The notes below the pieces were generated by a model. That model was not told the DNA's origin. It saw nothing but the letters and a program-made list of their open reading frames with translations, and made no database searches. This document shows positions 17,065-28,677 of a stretch of DNA of 48,367 nt, piece after piece. The position numbers were made by a program, and so were the translations under genes. This DNA is from Akkermansia muciniphila (lineage in GTDB: Bacteria > Verrucomicrobiota > Verrucomicrobiia > Verrucomicrobiales > Akkermansiaceae). Location of the stretch: NCBI GenBank assembly GCA_945890645.1, contig CAMDCV010000031.1, forward strand, positions 1-48,367, given 5' to 3'. Every line of letters starts with the position of its first letter. Positions within the stretch are counted from its first letter, which is position 1.

Positions 17065-17946
17065 TCAAAACGTGGGGGCCGCGACTCGACCGTTTTCGCT
17101 CTCCTCCAGTCGCTGACGAAGGATACGATCTGCCACCTCGCGCACCATTTCGCTCAGCAACAACCACAGGTGACTGCCCTTGCGATAGTCGGCAGGCGCG
17201 ATGTGTTTCACGCGACCCGCGTGGGCGCAGAGTTGGTAGCATTTGCGAAAACTTTTGCCGCTGGCATCCTCGGGATTATACACCGCGATCGCTTGACCGC
17301 CGTTGCGATTCAGCACCGTGAAGCAGGGCACATCCGTCGGACCATCGCCGACATACACCATGTTTTCAAACGGCACCGGACGCAGTTCATTCGGCATGTG
17401 ATCGTTCACATCCTGATCATAACGAAGCATGCCTTTGTTGATGCGGAACAAAAATTGCGTCTTCGTCGTGTGCGAGATCGTGCGTTTCGGAAAACTGATC
17501 CGGCCCTCGGCATCTTCGCCAAACTCACAACCAAAGATCGCCTTCACATGCGGTTGCAGACGCGAGCCATCAAGCAGCGCCTTCAGTCCCGACGAAACAA
17601 TGTAGTGCTCAATCTTGATTCCCGCCGCTTCGTGTTCTTCACCGAGACACACCTTCGGCAGATCCGAAAAGATTTCCGGCAAGCCCGGAAAAAACGACAA
17701 CCCCGCGCCGAGCTCGGTGAGTCGTGCATTCGTCACATTGTCCATGCCGAGATAGTCAAGCAGGCACTTCATGTAGGCCAGCTCGCCGTCCCATTTCTGC
17801 TCCGTTACCAAACCATTGCATTTCTTCCAAAACTGCGCCGGATCGATGCCAAACTGCGGAAACAACACATCATCCTGCATGTAGCGGGGGCTGAGTGTCT
17901 GGTCGTAGTCATAGACCAAAGCGATAATATTTTGCGGCACTGCCAT
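17065..17946 (-). CDS. HAD-family hydrolase (phosphoserine phosphatase-like)
   Basis: 293-aa HAD phosphatase. Motif I is YDYDQTLS (nucleophile D13, acid/base D15), motif II is the Ser pair of YIVSSGLK, and motif IV is [13 protein letters not shown]. The insert between motifs I and II (~20-110) is a helical cap, as in the phosphoserine phosphatase branch. It matches an uncharacterised HAD group, not SerB itself, so the substrate is open. It is the first gene of a two-gene unit with mpl, which may point to cell-wall sugar or amino-sugar phosphates (weak inference). A promoter lies 13-41 bases upstream of the ATG. Confidence 0.85.
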   Translation of the reverse strand: MAVPQNIIALVYDYDQTLSPRYMQDDVLFPQFGIDPAQFWKKCNGLVTEQKWDGELAYMKCLLDYLGMDNVTNARLTELGAGLSFFPGLPEIFSDLPKVCLGEEHEAAGIKIEHYIVSSGLKALLDGSRLQPHVKAIFGCEFGEDAEGRISFPKRTISHTTKTQFLFRINKGMLRYDQDVNDHMPNELRPVPFENMVYVGDGPTDVPCFTVLNRNGGQAIAVYNPEDASGKSFRKCYQLCAHAGRVKHIAPADYRKGSHLWLLLSEMVREVADRILRQRLEESENGRVAAPTF

Positions 17947-17958
17947 ATGGGTGCAGGA

Positions 17959-17987
17959 ACTAAACCCATTCCTCAGAGTCGCGGCAA
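17959..17987 (-). promoter_or_regulatory. Promoter of the HAD-mpl unit
   Basis: On the minus strand TTGCCG (17987-17982), 17 bases, TTTAGT (17964-17959), 12 bases before ATG 17946. The predicted leader is ~6 bases. Confidence 0.4.
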
Positions 17988-18056
17988 GTCTAAATGTCCG
18001 CTTCGCCCCGATTTCATTCTTTCCACACCGAGAGCCTTGCCCTAGCGTAGTAAGGC

Positions 18057-21000
18057 ATGAAAGCCCTGCTCGCCGCGCTGCTAACCCTCTCCCTCCACGC
18101 CCAGGAACTGACGTTTTTGGAAAAATTTGCCACGCCCACCACTCGAACGGAGGCGCTGCAACTGCTCACGCCGCTCACCCGCGATTGGTTTTATTACCAC
18201 GCGCTCGACCAACAATTGCGCGGCGATGAGGCCGCCTTCACGGCCACGATAAAGGAATGGAAACGCCAAAGTGAAAATCCCTATGCCGCCGTCAGCACCC
18301 AGGGCTTTTCTTTACTGGAGAACCGACAACTGCTCCTGCGTGCCAAAACCAATCCCGATGCCACCATCGCCGAGCTCACGCAAAAGCTCGATCTCACCTT
18401 TGACTATGAAAAATCATCGGTCGCCGATGCGCGCAATGAACCTTCCACGCTCAATCCCAAACGCATCGCGCGCGACGCCTTCGAGGCGGAGATTCTGAAA
18501 AATGCACCGGAAAATCCCTGGCAGCATTTCAGCACCGAGCGCTTGCTCGCCGAGATCCCCAATGCCAAAAATTTCCCGGATCAAAAGAAACTCGACCTCC
18601 TGCGCTTGATCCCCGCCTCTGCCCATGCCGAGGCGCTTGATCTGATCGCTCTGTGTCTGGAAATCGTTCCCGATCATCCTTTCGGCGCCGTTGAGATTCA
18701 CCAGGCGCTCACGCATGAGTCCTTGCTCACGCTGCTCAAACGCATGCCCAAGCTCGCGGACAACCAAAATTTCGCCCGTCGCTACTTGCAGACCATGCGG
18801 CCCTCGGACGAGAGCAACTACCTGCGTGATCCCCAACGCTACCTCGCCCACCTGCAAGCCTGCGATGATTTCTTGAGCGCCCGCCCGCCGGTATTCACTC
18901 CGTGGAAAGCGGATTGCCTGTGGCAAAAATTACTGCTGCAATACAAAACCAACCAGCTCTCGCGCGAGGACCTGTTGCGTTATCTGGCGCTGCCCATTCA
19001 AGGTTGCCCGATGATTGGACCACCTCGTGAAATCGTTCAACACACGTCAACTTTCGCGCAGTCGCACTTCGACATCATCGGCGGCAATCTCAGCGGCGAT
19101 GCGAACGACCTGGAATTCATGCTCATCCATTTCCTCCGCGAAACACAAGACCCCGGCGAATTCGCCCAATACATCCCCGAGGAAACGCTGAAAAAACTCC
19201 ACGCCAAAGCACACCTGCTCAAGGGCGATGATGACAGCAAGTGGGCCGCCGCATTTTCCGCCGATGAACTCAAGGAGCTGCGGCAACAAGCGAAACTCAC
19301 CTTCGCCGCACAGCAACCGACCCGCTTTTCGCCACAGGAGGAAGTGATTCTTTTGTTAGATTGCAAAAACACACCGAAGGTCACAGTGCGCATTTTCGAG
19401 CTCGATCTGCTGCGCTACCTGCGCCATCACGATAAGGAGCCGGATGCCTCCATTGAGCTTGATGGCCTAGTGCCGCATGTCGAGCGCACATTAACTTTTG
19501 TTCAGGCACCAGTGGTCGAGCATCGCGAAAGCATCGCCATTCCCGAGCTCAAGGGCCGCGCTGCCTGGGTCGTGGAATGTGTTTCCGGCGGCATCGCCAG
19601 CCGCGCGCTGATCCGCAAGGGCGAGCTGATTCCGCACATCGAGACGACCAACGCGGGGCAATGGATCCGGCTGTTTGATGAATCCCGCCAACCCATCCGC
19701 GCCTTCCGCCTCCACAGCAACAGCGGCATCCTCACCTCACAAGACGATGGCACATTGCTCATTCCCTTCACCAAAACCTTGTCCGTGCCCCAGAACGCAG
19801 TGATCGAAGCGATCCCCGAAAAACCCAACACCCCCACGCTGGCGAAGCGGGTCTTCCTCGGCTCCACCCAGGCCGACTATCAATTTTTCTGCGGATTCCA
19901 CATTGATCGCGAGCAACTCATCGCCGATCAACCCGCCCGTCTTTTATTGCAGCCTCGCCTGCTCAATCACGGTCAACCTTGCCCCCTCGATGTCATCAAA
20001 AACGCCAGCATCACCGTCACCGCGCAACTCCTTTCCGGTGCCACCAGCGATCACGTGATCACTGCGAAGGAACTGCAATCGATCATGACCGCGGAGTTTC
20101 CGATGCCGCGCGATGCCACCAGCTTGCAGATCAAGATTGTAGCGCAAATCCCCCGACCTGATGATCTTCCTCCGTTTTCCCTGCAAGCCAGTCAAAGCTA
20201 CGAATTCAATCAAGCACTCGCCTCGGAAAAAATCTACTCCAGCTTTTTCGTACACACCAGCAAGGGGCATCGTTTGGAAATCCTCGGCCGCAATGGCGAA
20301 CCGGGAGACAACTGGCCGCTCAACCTCAAATTCAAGCACCGCCTGTATTCGACGCCCTTGAGCATCACCTTGCAGACCGATCCATCCGGAGTGATCGAAC
20401 TCGGCGCGCTGGAAGACATCGAGACAGTGACGCTCGAATCCACCGTCATCGCCACCGTGCCCTATCACCCGCAATCGTTAGAAAAGATGACATTGCCGCA
20501 TGTCATTCACGCCGCAGCGGAGGAAGTCATCCGCATTCCCTTGCAGAAAAACATCCGCCGCGAGGGCATCCGTTTGGTGGAAACCACCAGCGAGACCTCA
20601 ACCAGTGAAAAATCTCTCCCCACTCGTGATCATTCCCAGTTTCTCACGATCGCGGAAAACATGCTGGTCATCGAAAAAATCCCCGCCGGAAATTTCCAGC
20701 TCACCATCGGCGACCACACGGTCACGCTGCGCATTTCTTCCGCAAAAGCAAACGCATCGCTCTTGCTCTCCGCCCAGCGCATTTTGCCATCCACCCAGCA
20801 TTCCACGTTGCAAATTTCCGGCACGGAGATCAATCCAGAAACCATCAAGATTCGGCTCAAACAATCGAACGATCAGACGCGCGTATCCATCATAGCCTCG
20901 CAATTTTCCGCCACGCCTTCCCTCTCCGATGCCTGGGATCGATTGCCCGAGCGCACCCCTGCTTACCAAACTCTCGGCTTCCAAGAGTCCTCGTTTCTGA

Positions 21001-24000
21001 ACAACCGGATCCTCGATGAGGAAATGCGCTATGTGCTCGATCGCCGCGCCCTCAAAACCTTCCCCGGCAACATGCTGCCGAATCCCGGCTTGTTGGTGCA
21101 TCGCGCCAACTACCAATACGACGGCGGACATTACAATCCCGCCCTGTTGGAAAAACCCGGCAATCTCAAAGACGAATCGGGAGAGGGCTTGGGAAGTATT
21201 CCTTCTGCAATCGCAAAAAAGACTGAGGAACAAAAAAACAGCCCGCTCTACGATTTCCTCGCGCATGGCTCGAACGTGTTCTACGACCTGAAGCCCGATG
21301 CGAATGGCATCGTGACGCTCGATCGCAAAAAATTCTCGGATGCCCGGATGCTCACAATCTGCGCCGCCGAAGGGAATCATTACCACCAGACCACTGTTGC
21401 TCTCGATCCGACTCCTTTGAAAAAACGCGCACGACAACTGCAACGCGCGCTCGATCCCAAAAAGCATTTCATCGGCACCCAGCGCGCCGTCGTGATGAAT
21501 AAAGACCAGAGCGAATCGATCAACAACGTGCTGGATGCGCGATGGAAGGAATACAACACGCTCGATGACGTGTTCCGACTTTTTGTCAGCTCGGCCAAGA
21601 GTCAACTCTTCACCTTATCCTTTCTCACCCGCTGGAACACCTTGGACGAAAAGAACAAAATCGAACTCTATCAACTCCATGCCAGCCATGAACTCCATGT
21701 ATTCCTCGCTCGCAAGGACCGCCCCTTTTTCGACCAATTCGTCAAACCCCAGCTCGCCCAAAAACGTGAAGTCACTTTCATCGATCACTACCTGTTAGAG
21801 CACGACCTCAGTTCGTATCTGAATCAACGCGAGTGGCTGAAACTGAATGCCGCCGAGCGAGCTTTGCTCTGCCAAGCGATGCCGCAGGCAGCGGATCGCA
21901 TTCGCCGTGAGATGCAGTATGAACTGGAAAAATTCCCCCTTCCCCTGGACCAGCAAGCCTTCCATTTCACCAAAGCGCTCGAAGGCAGCCAGCTCAGCCT
22001 CAGCGAACGCGCCGATATGGCGGCACTGGAATTGCGCAGTGAACAAGAGCGCTACGTGCTGGAAGAGGCACTGCGCAGAGAACTGGCAGCCGTGATCATC
22101 CCGTCCGTTGACATGCAGGACACCACGGTCCGAGAAGCGGTGCAATTTCTGCAATCGTTCTCTTCCAAAGTAGCGTTCGATATCGCCCAGCCACACGCTT
22201 CTGGACCCGACCTCGGCGCACTGCGGATCAAGGAACTCCAACTCACCAACGTGCCCATTCTCACCGCACTCAAATACATCTGCGAACAAACCCGACTAAA
22301 GTATTCCTTTAATGGAAATGCCCTCACCATCCGCCCTGCGACCGATGACGGAGAAGATATTGTCACGCGTAGCATTCAGGTGCCGCCGGATTTTCTCGAT
22401 GCCCTATCCGATAGCGGCATGGATGAATCAGGATCCGCTGATCCCTTCGCCAGCACTCCGACGGCTGGTAGCGGGCTGAGACCGCGAGCGAATGTGCAAG
22501 ATCTCCTCAAATCCAAAGGCATCCCATTTCCGGAAGGCGCCTCTGTGAACTTCATTCCAAGCAATTCTACCTTAGTGATCCGCAATACTCCCACAAATAT
22601 GGATCTCGTGGAACAAATTACCATGGCAATGCATAGTGATGCTCCCGGCAAAGGGATTCGCATCGAAGCCGCCAAAGGGTTATCCAAAGAGGAGCCTGCG
22701 ATACCGCAAAGCCAAGGGATGGTAGGCATGGCCGATCCTTTTGCCACGGCCGATCCCTTTGCCGCAGCACCTGCCACCCTGGGCGGAGCTCCCGATCATA
22801 AAACCACCACCAAAGTCTATGAGGAGAGCCAATACTGGAAACGCACTCAGGATAACTACGGTGATCCGTTTACCAAGTTCATCACCATCAACCGCTTCTG
22901 GATGGACCTCGCCCAGTGGGATGGCAAGGGACCTTTCCTCTCCACGCATTTCACCGAGTGCCTGAGCAGCGACAATGAAATGTTCCTCGCGCTCGCCTTG
23001 CTCGATCTTCCTTTTACCAAAGAGTCATCCGAAACCACCTTGCAAAACGATTCCCTTACCCTCAAGGCCAAGCAGCCGCTGCTCTTGTTCTATCGCGATA
23101 CCCGCGAGGCGGACAAGGTCATGGAAAACTCCCCCATTCTCGTGCGACAAACCTTTTACCCTGCCCAACAACGCTACAGCGAAGTGAACCGACGCCAGAT
23201 CGAGAACAGCATCACGGACGGCATCTTCTCCCCGCGCACGGCCTACGGCTCCTCTCTCATCATCGTCAATCCCACCGGCGAAACGCGCCAGGTGCAGATC
23301 CTCTGGCAAATCCCCCAAGGCTCGCTGCCCCTCGAAGGAAAACCCGCCACGGATTCCGTCACCATCGAGCTACAACCCTACGGCAATGAACAAATCAACA
23401 TGTCCTTCTACTTCCCCGAAGCCGGCGAATTCGCCTGCTACCCGTTTAATGTTTCACAAAACGATACCGTACTCGCCGCACCGCAGGTGCCCGTCATGCG
23501 TGTGACGGAAGAATCCACCAGCACGGCGGAAGATTACTTCTACGAACTCGCGGACGATGGCGATGCGGAAAAGTTGTTAGAATTTCTCCGCACCAAATCG
23601 CTGTTTGATGACAACCATGACCTCTACTACATCCTGTGGCGGCTCAAGGACAAGGCGTTTTATGATCGCGTGATCGCCATCTTGAATGACCGACTTTACT
23701 TTGACGAAGAAGTCTTCAGCTTTGCCTTTTATCATCGCGATCAGGCAAACATCCGTCGCTACCTGGAAAACTCCTCGACCGTGCAGGCCGTCGGTCCCTG
23801 GCTGGACAGCCCGTTTCTCCAAGTCACCGCCGCACGTGATCTGAACTGGTTCGATCAGGAATTTGACCCCTTCATCAACAACCGCGCGCATCGTCTCGGG
23901 ATGCAGGATCAGTTGCCGCTCGATCTCGCAAAAACGCATTACATCGGATTGCTCAATATCCTCTGCCACAAAACCGAACTCTCCGCCGATGACCAGCTCC

Positions 24001-24845
24001 AGCTCTGCTACTTCCTCCTCTTGCAGAACCGCACGGAGGATGCCGTGAATGCCTTTGCGAAAATCGATAGAGCCAAGCTCGGCCAGCAGTTGCACTACGA
24101 TTACCTGCACTGCTACCTGCTGTTCTCCCAGCAAAAACCCACCGAAGCCAAAGCCATCGCTGCACCCTATCAGAAACATCCTGTGCGCATCTGGCAGCAA
24201 CGCTTCCAGTCCGTGATCGCGCAGGCCGATGAAATCGCCAAGCCCGTGATCGCCGCAGATCAACCGGAAAACAAACAAGCGACGAACAGCTTCCTGACCA
24301 TGGCACACAAGGCCAACGGGCAACTGATTTTCACCCATCAGGGCCTGAAAGAGATCGACGTGCAGCTCTATCAAGTCGATATGGAATTGCTCTTCACCGC
24401 GAATCCCTTCCTCGATCAAAACAAAGTCCTGCATCACGCGATACGCCCGAACAAGATTCTGAAGGTCGCACTCAAGGACAAGGAAACCACCGTCGATCTA
24501 CCGGACGGCTATGCCCAGGGCAATGTCATCGCCGCCGTGGAAACGGGCAGCACGCAGGTGTTGCAAAACATCAACAGCAGCAAGTTTGCCCTGATGACGA
24601 ACAAAGCGCTGGGTGAGATCCAAGTCATCGAGCCCGGCAACAACAAAGCCCTGCCGCAGACCTACATCAAAGTCTATGCGCGCACGGAAGACGGCAGCGT
24701 GCAATTTTACAAGGACGGCTACACCGATCTGCGTGGCAAATTCAATTTCCGCGAGCACAACAACATCGATCCCGTATCCGTAAAACACTTCTCTCTCCTG
24801 CTCAGCCACCCCACTCTCGGCACTCGCATCGAGCGACTGGAATAA
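18057..24845 (+). CDS. Giant secreted multidomain protein, macroglobulin-like with embedded STN/secretin-type module
   Basis: 2262-aa protein with a short signal peptide ([15 protein letters not shown]). Residues ~30-420 are helical. About 425-900 is a series of beta-sandwich-like segments resembling MG/A2M domains ([14 protein letters not shown] near 435; [19 protein letters not shown] near 740). Near 995-1020 is a conserved-looking block ([20 protein letters not shown]). Residues ~1346-1528 form a two-part STN/secretin-N-like module ([26 protein letters not shown], then [30 protein letters not shown]), flanked by DPFA-containing linkers (1462, 1560, 1566). About 1825-2060 is TPR-like. The C-terminal domain (~2085-2262) contains [14 protein letters not shown]. 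No CxEQ thioester is present, so it is not a classical protease-trapping A2M. Function unknown; probably periplasmic or surface scaffold. Confidence 0.8.
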   Translation: MKALLAALLTLSLHAQELTFLEKFATPTTRTEALQLLTPLTRDWFYYHALDQQLRGDEAAFTATIKEWKRQSENPYAAVSTQGFSLLENRQLLLRAKTNPDATIAELTQKLDLTFDYEKSSVADARNEPSTLNPKRIARDAFEAEILKNAPENPWQHFSTERLLAEIPNAKNFPDQKKLDLLRLIPASAHAEALDLIALCLEIVPDHPFGAVEIHQALTHESLLTLLKRMPKLADNQNFARRYLQTMRPSDESNYLRDPQRYLAHLQACDDFLSARPPVFTPWKADCLWQKLLLQYKTNQLSREDLLRYLALPIQGCPMIGPPREIVQHTSTFAQSHFDIIGGNLSGDANDLEFMLIHFLRETQDPGEFAQYIPEETLKKLHAKAHLLKGDDDSKWAAAFSADELKELRQQAKLTFAAQQPTRFSPQEEVILLLDCKNTPKVTVRIFELDLLRYLRHHDKEPDASIELDGLVPHVERTLTFVQAPVVEHRESIAIPELKGRAAWVVECVSGGIASRALIRKGELIPHIETTNAGQWIRLFDESRQPIRAFRLHSNSGILTSQDDGTLLIPFTKTLSVPQNAVIEAIPEKPNTPTLAKRVFLGSTQADYQFFCGFHIDREQLIADQPARLLLQPRLLNHGQPCPLDVIKNASITVTAQLLSGATSDHVITAKELQSIMTAEFPMPRDATSLQIKIVAQIPRPDDLPPFSLQASQSYEFNQALASEKIYSSFFVHTSKGHRLEILGRNGEPGDNWPLNLKFKHRLYSTPLSITLQTDPSGVIELGALEDIETVTLESTVIATVPYHPQSLEKMTLPHVIHAAAEEVIRIPLQKNIRREGIRLVETTSETSTSEKSLPTRDHSQFLTIAENMLVIEKIPAGNFQLTIGDHTVTLRISSAKANASLLLSAQRILPSTQHSTLQISGTEINPETIKIRLKQSNDQTRVSIIASQFSATPSLSDAWDRLPERTPAYQTLGFQESSFLNNRILDEEMRYVLDRRALKTFPGNMLPNPGLLVHRANYQYDGGHYNPALLEKPGNLKDESGEGLGSIPSAIAKKTEEQKNSPLYDFLAHGSNVFYDLKPDANGIVTLDRKKFSDARMLTICAAEGNHYHQTTVALDPTPLKKRARQLQRALDPKKHFIGTQRAVVMNKDQSESINNVLDARWKEYNTLDDVFRLFVSSAKSQLFTLSFLTRWNTLDEKNKIELYQLHASHELHVFLARKDRPFFDQFVKPQLAQKREVTFIDHYLLEHDLSSYLNQREWLKLNAAERALLCQAMPQAADRIRREMQYELEKFPLPLDQQAFHFTKALEGSQLSLSERADMAALELRSEQERYVLEEALRRELAAVIIPSVDMQDTTVREAVQFLQSFSSKVAFDIAQPHASGPDLGALRIKELQLTNVPILTALKYICEQTRLKYSFNGNALTIRPATDDGEDIVTRSIQVPPDFLDALSDSGMDESGSADPFASTPTAGSGLRPRANVQDLLKSKGIPFPEGASVNFIPSNSTLVIRNTPTNMDLVEQITMAMHSDAPGKGIRIEAAKGLSKEEPAIPQSQGMVGMADPFATADPFAAAPATLGGAPDHKTTTKVYEESQYWKRTQDNYGDPFTKFITINRFWMDLAQWDGKGPFLSTHFTECLSSDNEMFLALALLDLPFTKESSETTLQNDSLTLKAKQPLLLFYRDTREADKVMENSPILVRQTFYPAQQRYSEVNRRQIENSITDGIFSPRTAYGSSLIIVNPTGETRQVQILWQIPQGSLPLEGKPATDSVTIELQPYGNEQINMSFYFPEAGEFACYPFNVSQNDTVLAAPQVPVMRVTEESTSTAEDYFYELADDGDAEKLLEFLRTKSLFDDNHDLYYILWRLKDKAFYDRVIAILNDRLYFDEEVFSFAFYHRDQANIRRYLENSSTVQAVGPWLDSPFLQVTAARDLNWFDQEFDPFINNRAHRLGMQDQLPLDLAKTHYIGLLNILCHKTELSADDQLQLCYFLLLQNRTEDAVNAFAKIDRAKLGQQLHYDYLHCYLLFSQQKPTEAKAIAAPYQKHPVRIWQQRFQSVIAQADEIAKPVIAADQPENKQATNSFLTMAHKANGQLIFTHQGLKEIDVQLYQVDMELLFTANPFLDQNKVLHHAIRPNKILKVALKDKETTVDLPDGYAQGNVIAAVETGSTQVLQNINSSKFALMTNKALGEIQVIEPGNNKALPQTYIKVYARTEDGSVQFYKDGYTDLRGKFNFREHNNIDPVSVKHFSLLLSHPTLGTRIERLE

Positions 24846-24860
24846 GCATCCAAGACCCCA

Positions 24861-26858
24861 TCACTCCCCAAACATGTTTTTCATGCTACTGAAGAAATTG
24901 CTTAGCTCATCGGCGCTGGCTTCGCGTCCGAAAATTTCTTCGTAGGAAGAAATTTGCATGTGCTCGCCATCGAGCTCGTCAAGGAAGCTGCTCGGTTGAC
25001 AGGCGACGGTCTCACCGAATTTCATACGCTTGGCGCAGTAGGTGAGCGTCAATCGTTCGCGGGCGCGAGTGATCCCTACATAAAGCAAGCGACGTTCCTC
25101 ATCGCGTGTGCCCTCGCTGATGCTGCGTTTGTGCGGCAGGGTGCCTTCTTCCAGGCCTACCAGATAAACATGCGGAAACTCCAATCCCTTCGAGGCATGC
25201 AAGGTGATCAGCGTCACGCCTTGTTTCGTTTCGAGATCATCTTCTTTTTCCGAACTGAGAGAAACGGCATCGAGAAATTGTTGCAGGCTCTTCCCGCGCG
25301 CGGAGTAGTCATCGAGCTGCTGGATGATACTGCCGATGCCTTCAGTGCGGGCATCGCGTTCTTTCTCCGTCTTGCAACCACGCATGAGCCATGCCACATA
25401 ATCCATTTCAGCAATCATCTCACGCAGCACCTTGCCGGCATTTTCCTTGGCGACATCGATGCGCGCTTTTGCGCCAGAAATCATTGCGACGAATTCCTCG
25501 ATACAGGTGCGAGTCTTCGTGCCAAGAGTGTGCGTAAAAGTTGGATCGCAGAGTGCTTCCCACACGCTTTTGTGCGTCTCGCGGCTGTAGTCGGTGGCAA
25601 GCACAGCGGTAGTCTGACCAATGCCGCGATTGGGCGCATTGAGCACCCGCAGCAATGCGACATCAGCTTCAGGGGAAGCGAGGAGCTGCGCATAGGCAAT
25701 GACATCGCGGATCTCGCGTCGGTCGAAGAAACTCTGCGCGCCGACCATTCGATACGGAATCTTGCGTTCCCGCAGTGCTTCTTCCAATCGGCGGCACTGG
25801 CCATTGGTGCGAAACAAGATGGCAAAATCTTCCCACGCTTTTTTCGTTAGATCTTTTTCTTCAATGATCTCTTCCGCGATGAATTCCGCTTCCTCTTCAT
25901 CGCCGGGCATCGATACCACGCGCACCGGGGCACCTCCCGCGCGAGTGCTGATCAGAACCTTAGGACGACGGCCGACGTTGTGTTTGATCAGGCTATTGGC
26001 TGTATGGAGAACGGCATTCGTACTGCGATAGTTTTCCTCTAACAGAATAACTTGGGGATTCGGAAAAAATTTCTCGAATTGCAAAATGTTCGCCACCTCG
26101 GCTCCGCGCCAACCATAGATCGATTGGTCGTCATCGCCGACCACACATACATGATACGGTGGCCCGACCAGTTGCTGCAATAGCCGCATCTGCAGGGAGT
26201 TTGTATCCTGAAATTCATCGACAGTGACGCGTTGGTAAAATTCGCGAAAAACTTGGCGCACCTCATCATGTTCCGTGAGCAGTTTTTCGCCGAGCACCAG
26301 AAGGTCATCGAAATCGACCGCATTCTGCGCCCGCAGCTCATTTTGATAAGCCGTGGCGAGCAAGCCAATGAATTCATCACTCTGATTCGATGGATCTTGG
26401 CCGGCGTTTTTGGCCTTCGATATCGCACCCAGAACTTGTTCGGGCTTGAGGGGCGAATTCGCCCCACCCTTGCGCACCATGATTTGTTTGATCAGGCCCA
26501 CTTGGTCACTGCCCGTGTAGATCGCAAAATTTTTCTTATAGCCGAGACGGTCAATGCCACCACGCAACAATCGAACGCACAACGAATGGAAGGTACAGAC
26601 AGTCATGTCCTCGCTGGCTTGCTTCGATACCATGCCGCCGATGCGTTCGCGCATTTCCGATGCCGCCTTATTCGTGAACGTAACAGCAAGGATGTTTCGC
26701 GCCGCGACACCGCGCTCGAGCATGTTGGCCATTCGACAAGTGACCGTGCGAGTCTTTCCCGTTCCAGCCCCGGCGAGGATCAATACAGGACCATCAATCG
26801 CTCCAACAGCTTCCCGTTGGGCTTTGTTCAAGGAGTCGAATGAAAATGCACCCGCCAT
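24861..26858 (-). CDS. UvrD/Rep/PcrA-family 3'-5' DNA helicase
   Basis: Superfamily 1A ATP-dependent helicase acting in repair or replication restart. Motifs in order: Q-motif LNKAQREAV, Walker A LAGAGTGKTRTV, Ia LAVTFTNKAASEMRERI, Walker B VDEFQDTNSLQ, III VVGDDDQSIYGWRGA, IV ILLEENYRST, V LITLHASKGLEFPHVYL, VI YVGITRARERLTL. ATG 26858 gives 665 aa, about the length of Rep and shorter than UvrD (720); the C-terminal tail is brief. An in-frame ATG at 26900 would add 14 residues without family similarity. It converges on the giant gene with a 15-base gap and no terminator. UvrD, Rep and PcrA cannot be told apart with certainty here. Confidence 0.95.
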   Translation of the reverse strand: MAGAFSFDSLNKAQREAVGAIDGPVLILAGAGTGKTRTVTCRMANMLERGVAARNILAVTFTNKAASEMRERIGGMVSKQASEDMTVCTFHSLCVRLLRGGIDRLGYKKNFAIYTGSDQVGLIKQIMVRKGGANSPLKPEQVLGAISKAKNAGQDPSNQSDEFIGLLATAYQNELRAQNAVDFDDLLVLGEKLLTEHDEVRQVFREFYQRVTVDEFQDTNSLQMRLLQQLVGPPYHVCVVGDDDQSIYGWRGAEVANILQFEKFFPNPQVILLEENYRSTNAVLHTANSLIKHNVGRRPKVLISTRAGGAPVRVVSMPGDEEEAEFIAEEIIEEKDLTKKAWEDFAILFRTNGQCRRLEEALRERKIPYRMVGAQSFFDRREIRDVIAYAQLLASPEADVALLRVLNAPNRGIGQTTAVLATDYSRETHKSVWEALCDPTFTHTLGTKTRTCIEEFVAMISGAKARIDVAKENAGKVLREMIAEMDYVAWLMRGCKTEKERDARTEGIGSIIQQLDDYSARGKSLQQFLDAVSLSSEKEDDLETKQGVTLITLHASKGLEFPHVYLVGLEEGTLPHKRSISEGTRDEERRLLYVGITRARERLTLTYCAKRMKFGETVACQPSSFLDELDGEHMQISSYEEIFGREASADELSNFFSSMKNMFGE

Positions 26859-26937
26859 GCGCGCGCCACTCAAAGCGCACGCACGGGGAAAGACAATCAC
26901 GAAACGAAATGTTCGGCAAAATTGCTGATAAACTCGA

Positions 26938-28623
26938 TTACTTTTCTCCTACGACCTCACGTATCAGCGCCTCCGTTGCGGCAGCACCTGCCACATCTTT
27001 GGTCGTGATTTGCAATTGCTTCATGGCTTGCAACAACGACAAATCGCGAGGCCAGTATTGCAAACCTTCATCATACATTTCTTTGGCTCGATCAAAGTTA
27101 CTTTTGCTTTCGTAATAGCGTCCCAATGGCACACTCATCGGCAGCAGAGAAATCGGTGGCATCATGCGCGATGACAGCAATTGCCGCTCGCGTGCGCCAC
27201 TATACCAGTTGTAGGCGGCAGTGGATTTTGCATCGGCCTTGCTCATCGCTACATCGCCTTTGTATTCGAGATTTGCGATTTCCATAAATGTATAGGCCCG
27301 CACGTAATGGGAGATCTCGCCCAGCTTCGCGGCATCGCGACGCACTGGGTCCATCAATTGCACATGCATCGCTAATGCTTGCTGTATTTCCTCGACACGT
27401 TTCAGGTTTTTCTCCGCGAGAGCCGTTTTACCTTCCATCATCATCGCCAAGCCTTGATAAAAATAGGCCACTTTGGATACGGGTGTCATGGCTTTTACAC
27501 TTTCCTTCGTGGGCATGCTCGCTTTCGCCAAAGCAACATCTCCCGGCCGTCCGCGACGCAGCAACAATCGTGTCTCGAGGGTGTACGCCTCCCACCACAT
27601 CATGCGCGCCCCTGGCGATTTCATGCGATCTGGGGGAATAGGCACCTTCGCTAGTGCCTTCGCGACGGCGAGAGCAGAATCGTAATCGCCCGACGATGCT
27701 AATGCTACGGCGCGATAGACTTCCGCCCGAATCCACTCCGGACAATCCGCAATGCCGATACTGGAATTTTTCATCCATGCAAGATAGAGCTCCCCCGTGC
27801 GCGAAAATGCGGTGGCAGCCTCGCGATGATTGCCGCAACGCCATTCATAATGGCCCAGCAAATGCAAGTATGGTGGATAATCGGGCACTAATTGGCAAAG
27901 CTTGCGCGCCATGAGCAGATCATCGCCCATCTGCAAGTTCTCCGCGCGGATCATCAACCAGGAGTGCATCAACAGTGGTGAGTCAGGCTGAGATTTCATC
28001 AGCGACTTCAGAATTTCCTGTGCTGTTTCTTGTTCTGGCTTCGGCGAACCATAGTCATCGAATCCACTGCGTCGGAAATAGGCTTCAAACAATTTCAATT
28101 GTTGATCCTGTGGGAACTTCTTCGCCACCAGACCAAACGTATCCGCGGCGGAATTGGGGCCTTCGTCTAACAATTTTGCCATCGCATAAATGTAACCTCG
28201 CTCTAGCTCCGTGCCCATCCCCTCTTCGATCAATGCCAAGGCACGCTCCGCTGCCGCCATGCGCGCCTTTAGGTAAGCAGCATCCGATTCTAACATACAA
28301 AACGTGACTCCAAAATGCGCCATCAAGCATTCAGGATCATGTTTGAGAGCCTCGGTAAAATGCCGGTACGCCTCAAAATCCCAACCTCCATGGATTAAAT
28401 TCAACCCTTGTAGTACGTGCTTCTGCGCATCTTCGGAACTCGAGCTAATCGCCATCGAAATGCCACTGGGCACCGGGCTTAGCATCACTTTCTGCGCAGA
28501 CTTTACATTCGGCAGGAACATGTCCTCAACCGGTGGCGTCTCTTCCGCGCCCCAAGCGCACATCCCGAGAAAGCCCATCATCACAATGATTCGCATGGCG
28601 CGACGATGACTGCTTTTTTTCAT
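26938..28623 (-). CDS. Exported tetratricopeptide-repeat protein
   Basis: 561-aa TPR protein, function unknown. Residues 1-28 form a signal peptide (basic KKSSHRRAMR, then hydrophobic IIVMMGFLGMCAWG, cleavage before AEE). Repeats begin at ~65 (HVLQGLNLIHGGWDFEAYRHF, the usual first TPR of this group) and continue to the C-terminus, ending in a canonical unit (YYESKSNFDRAKEMYDEGLQYWP). The frame is open to 28926, but this would run across proC; the start is 28623 or the adjacent ATG 28626. A TATCAT box at 28642-28637 lies 10 bases before the ATG. It is divergent from proC and 79 bases upstream of the helicase start. Confidence 0.82.
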   Translation of the reverse strand: MKKSSHRRAMRIIVMMGFLGMCAWGAEETPPVEDMFLPNVKSAQKVMLSPVPSGISMAISSSSEDAQKHVLQGLNLIHGGWDFEAYRHFTEALKHDPECLMAHFGVTFCMLESDAAYLKARMAAAERALALIEEGMGTELERGYIYAMAKLLDEGPNSAADTFGLVAKKFPQDQQLKLFEAYFRRSGFDDYGSPKPEQETAQEILKSLMKSQPDSPLLMHSWLMIRAENLQMGDDLLMARKLCQLVPDYPPYLHLLGHYEWRCGNHREAATAFSRTGELYLAWMKNSSIGIADCPEWIRAEVYRAVALASSGDYDSALAVAKALAKVPIPPDRMKSPGARMMWWEAYTLETRLLLRRGRPGDVALAKASMPTKESVKAMTPVSKVAYFYQGLAMMMEGKTALAEKNLKRVEEIQQALAMHVQLMDPVRRDAAKLGEISHYVRAYTFMEIANLEYKGDVAMSKADAKSTAAYNWYSGARERQLLSSRMMPPISLLPMSVPLGRYYESKSNFDRAKEMYDEGLQYWPRDLSLLQAMKQLQITTKDVAGAAATEALIREVVGEK

Positions 28624-28662
28624 CATCCAAGCAAAAATGATACTCGCCTGATCGAAGAATCC

Positions 28663-28671
28663 TGTTATGCT
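28663..28671 (+). promoter_or_regulatory. Extended -10 promoter of proC, leaderless
   Basis: TGTTATGCT: the extended TG motif plus -10 hexamer TATGCT (28666-28671). Six bases separate it from ATG 28678, placing the predicted transcription start on the A of the ATG. No convincing -35 box, as is usual for extended -10 promoters. Confidence 0.5.
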
Positions 28672-28677
28672 CGGCCT

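Noticed and set aside
17032-18045. 337-codon open frame on the plus strand opposite the HAD gene
   Set aside because: It is antisense to a gene with clear HAD motifs, and its translation (many Arg, His and Gln) has no recognisable domain. It is a shadow of codon bias.
20598-21605. 335-codon minus-strand frame inside the giant gene, and another at 23577-24437
   Set aside because: Both lie antisense within one continuous 2262-codon frame that has a signal peptide and recognisable domains.
18057-24845. Classical alpha-2-macroglobulin with thioester
   Set aside because: No CGEQ/CLEQ-type motif was found in the translation; only MG-like beta segments are suggested.
24954-25850. 298-codon plus-strand frame inside the helicase gene
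   Set aside because: It is antisense to conserved helicase motifs and its translation has no recognisable family.
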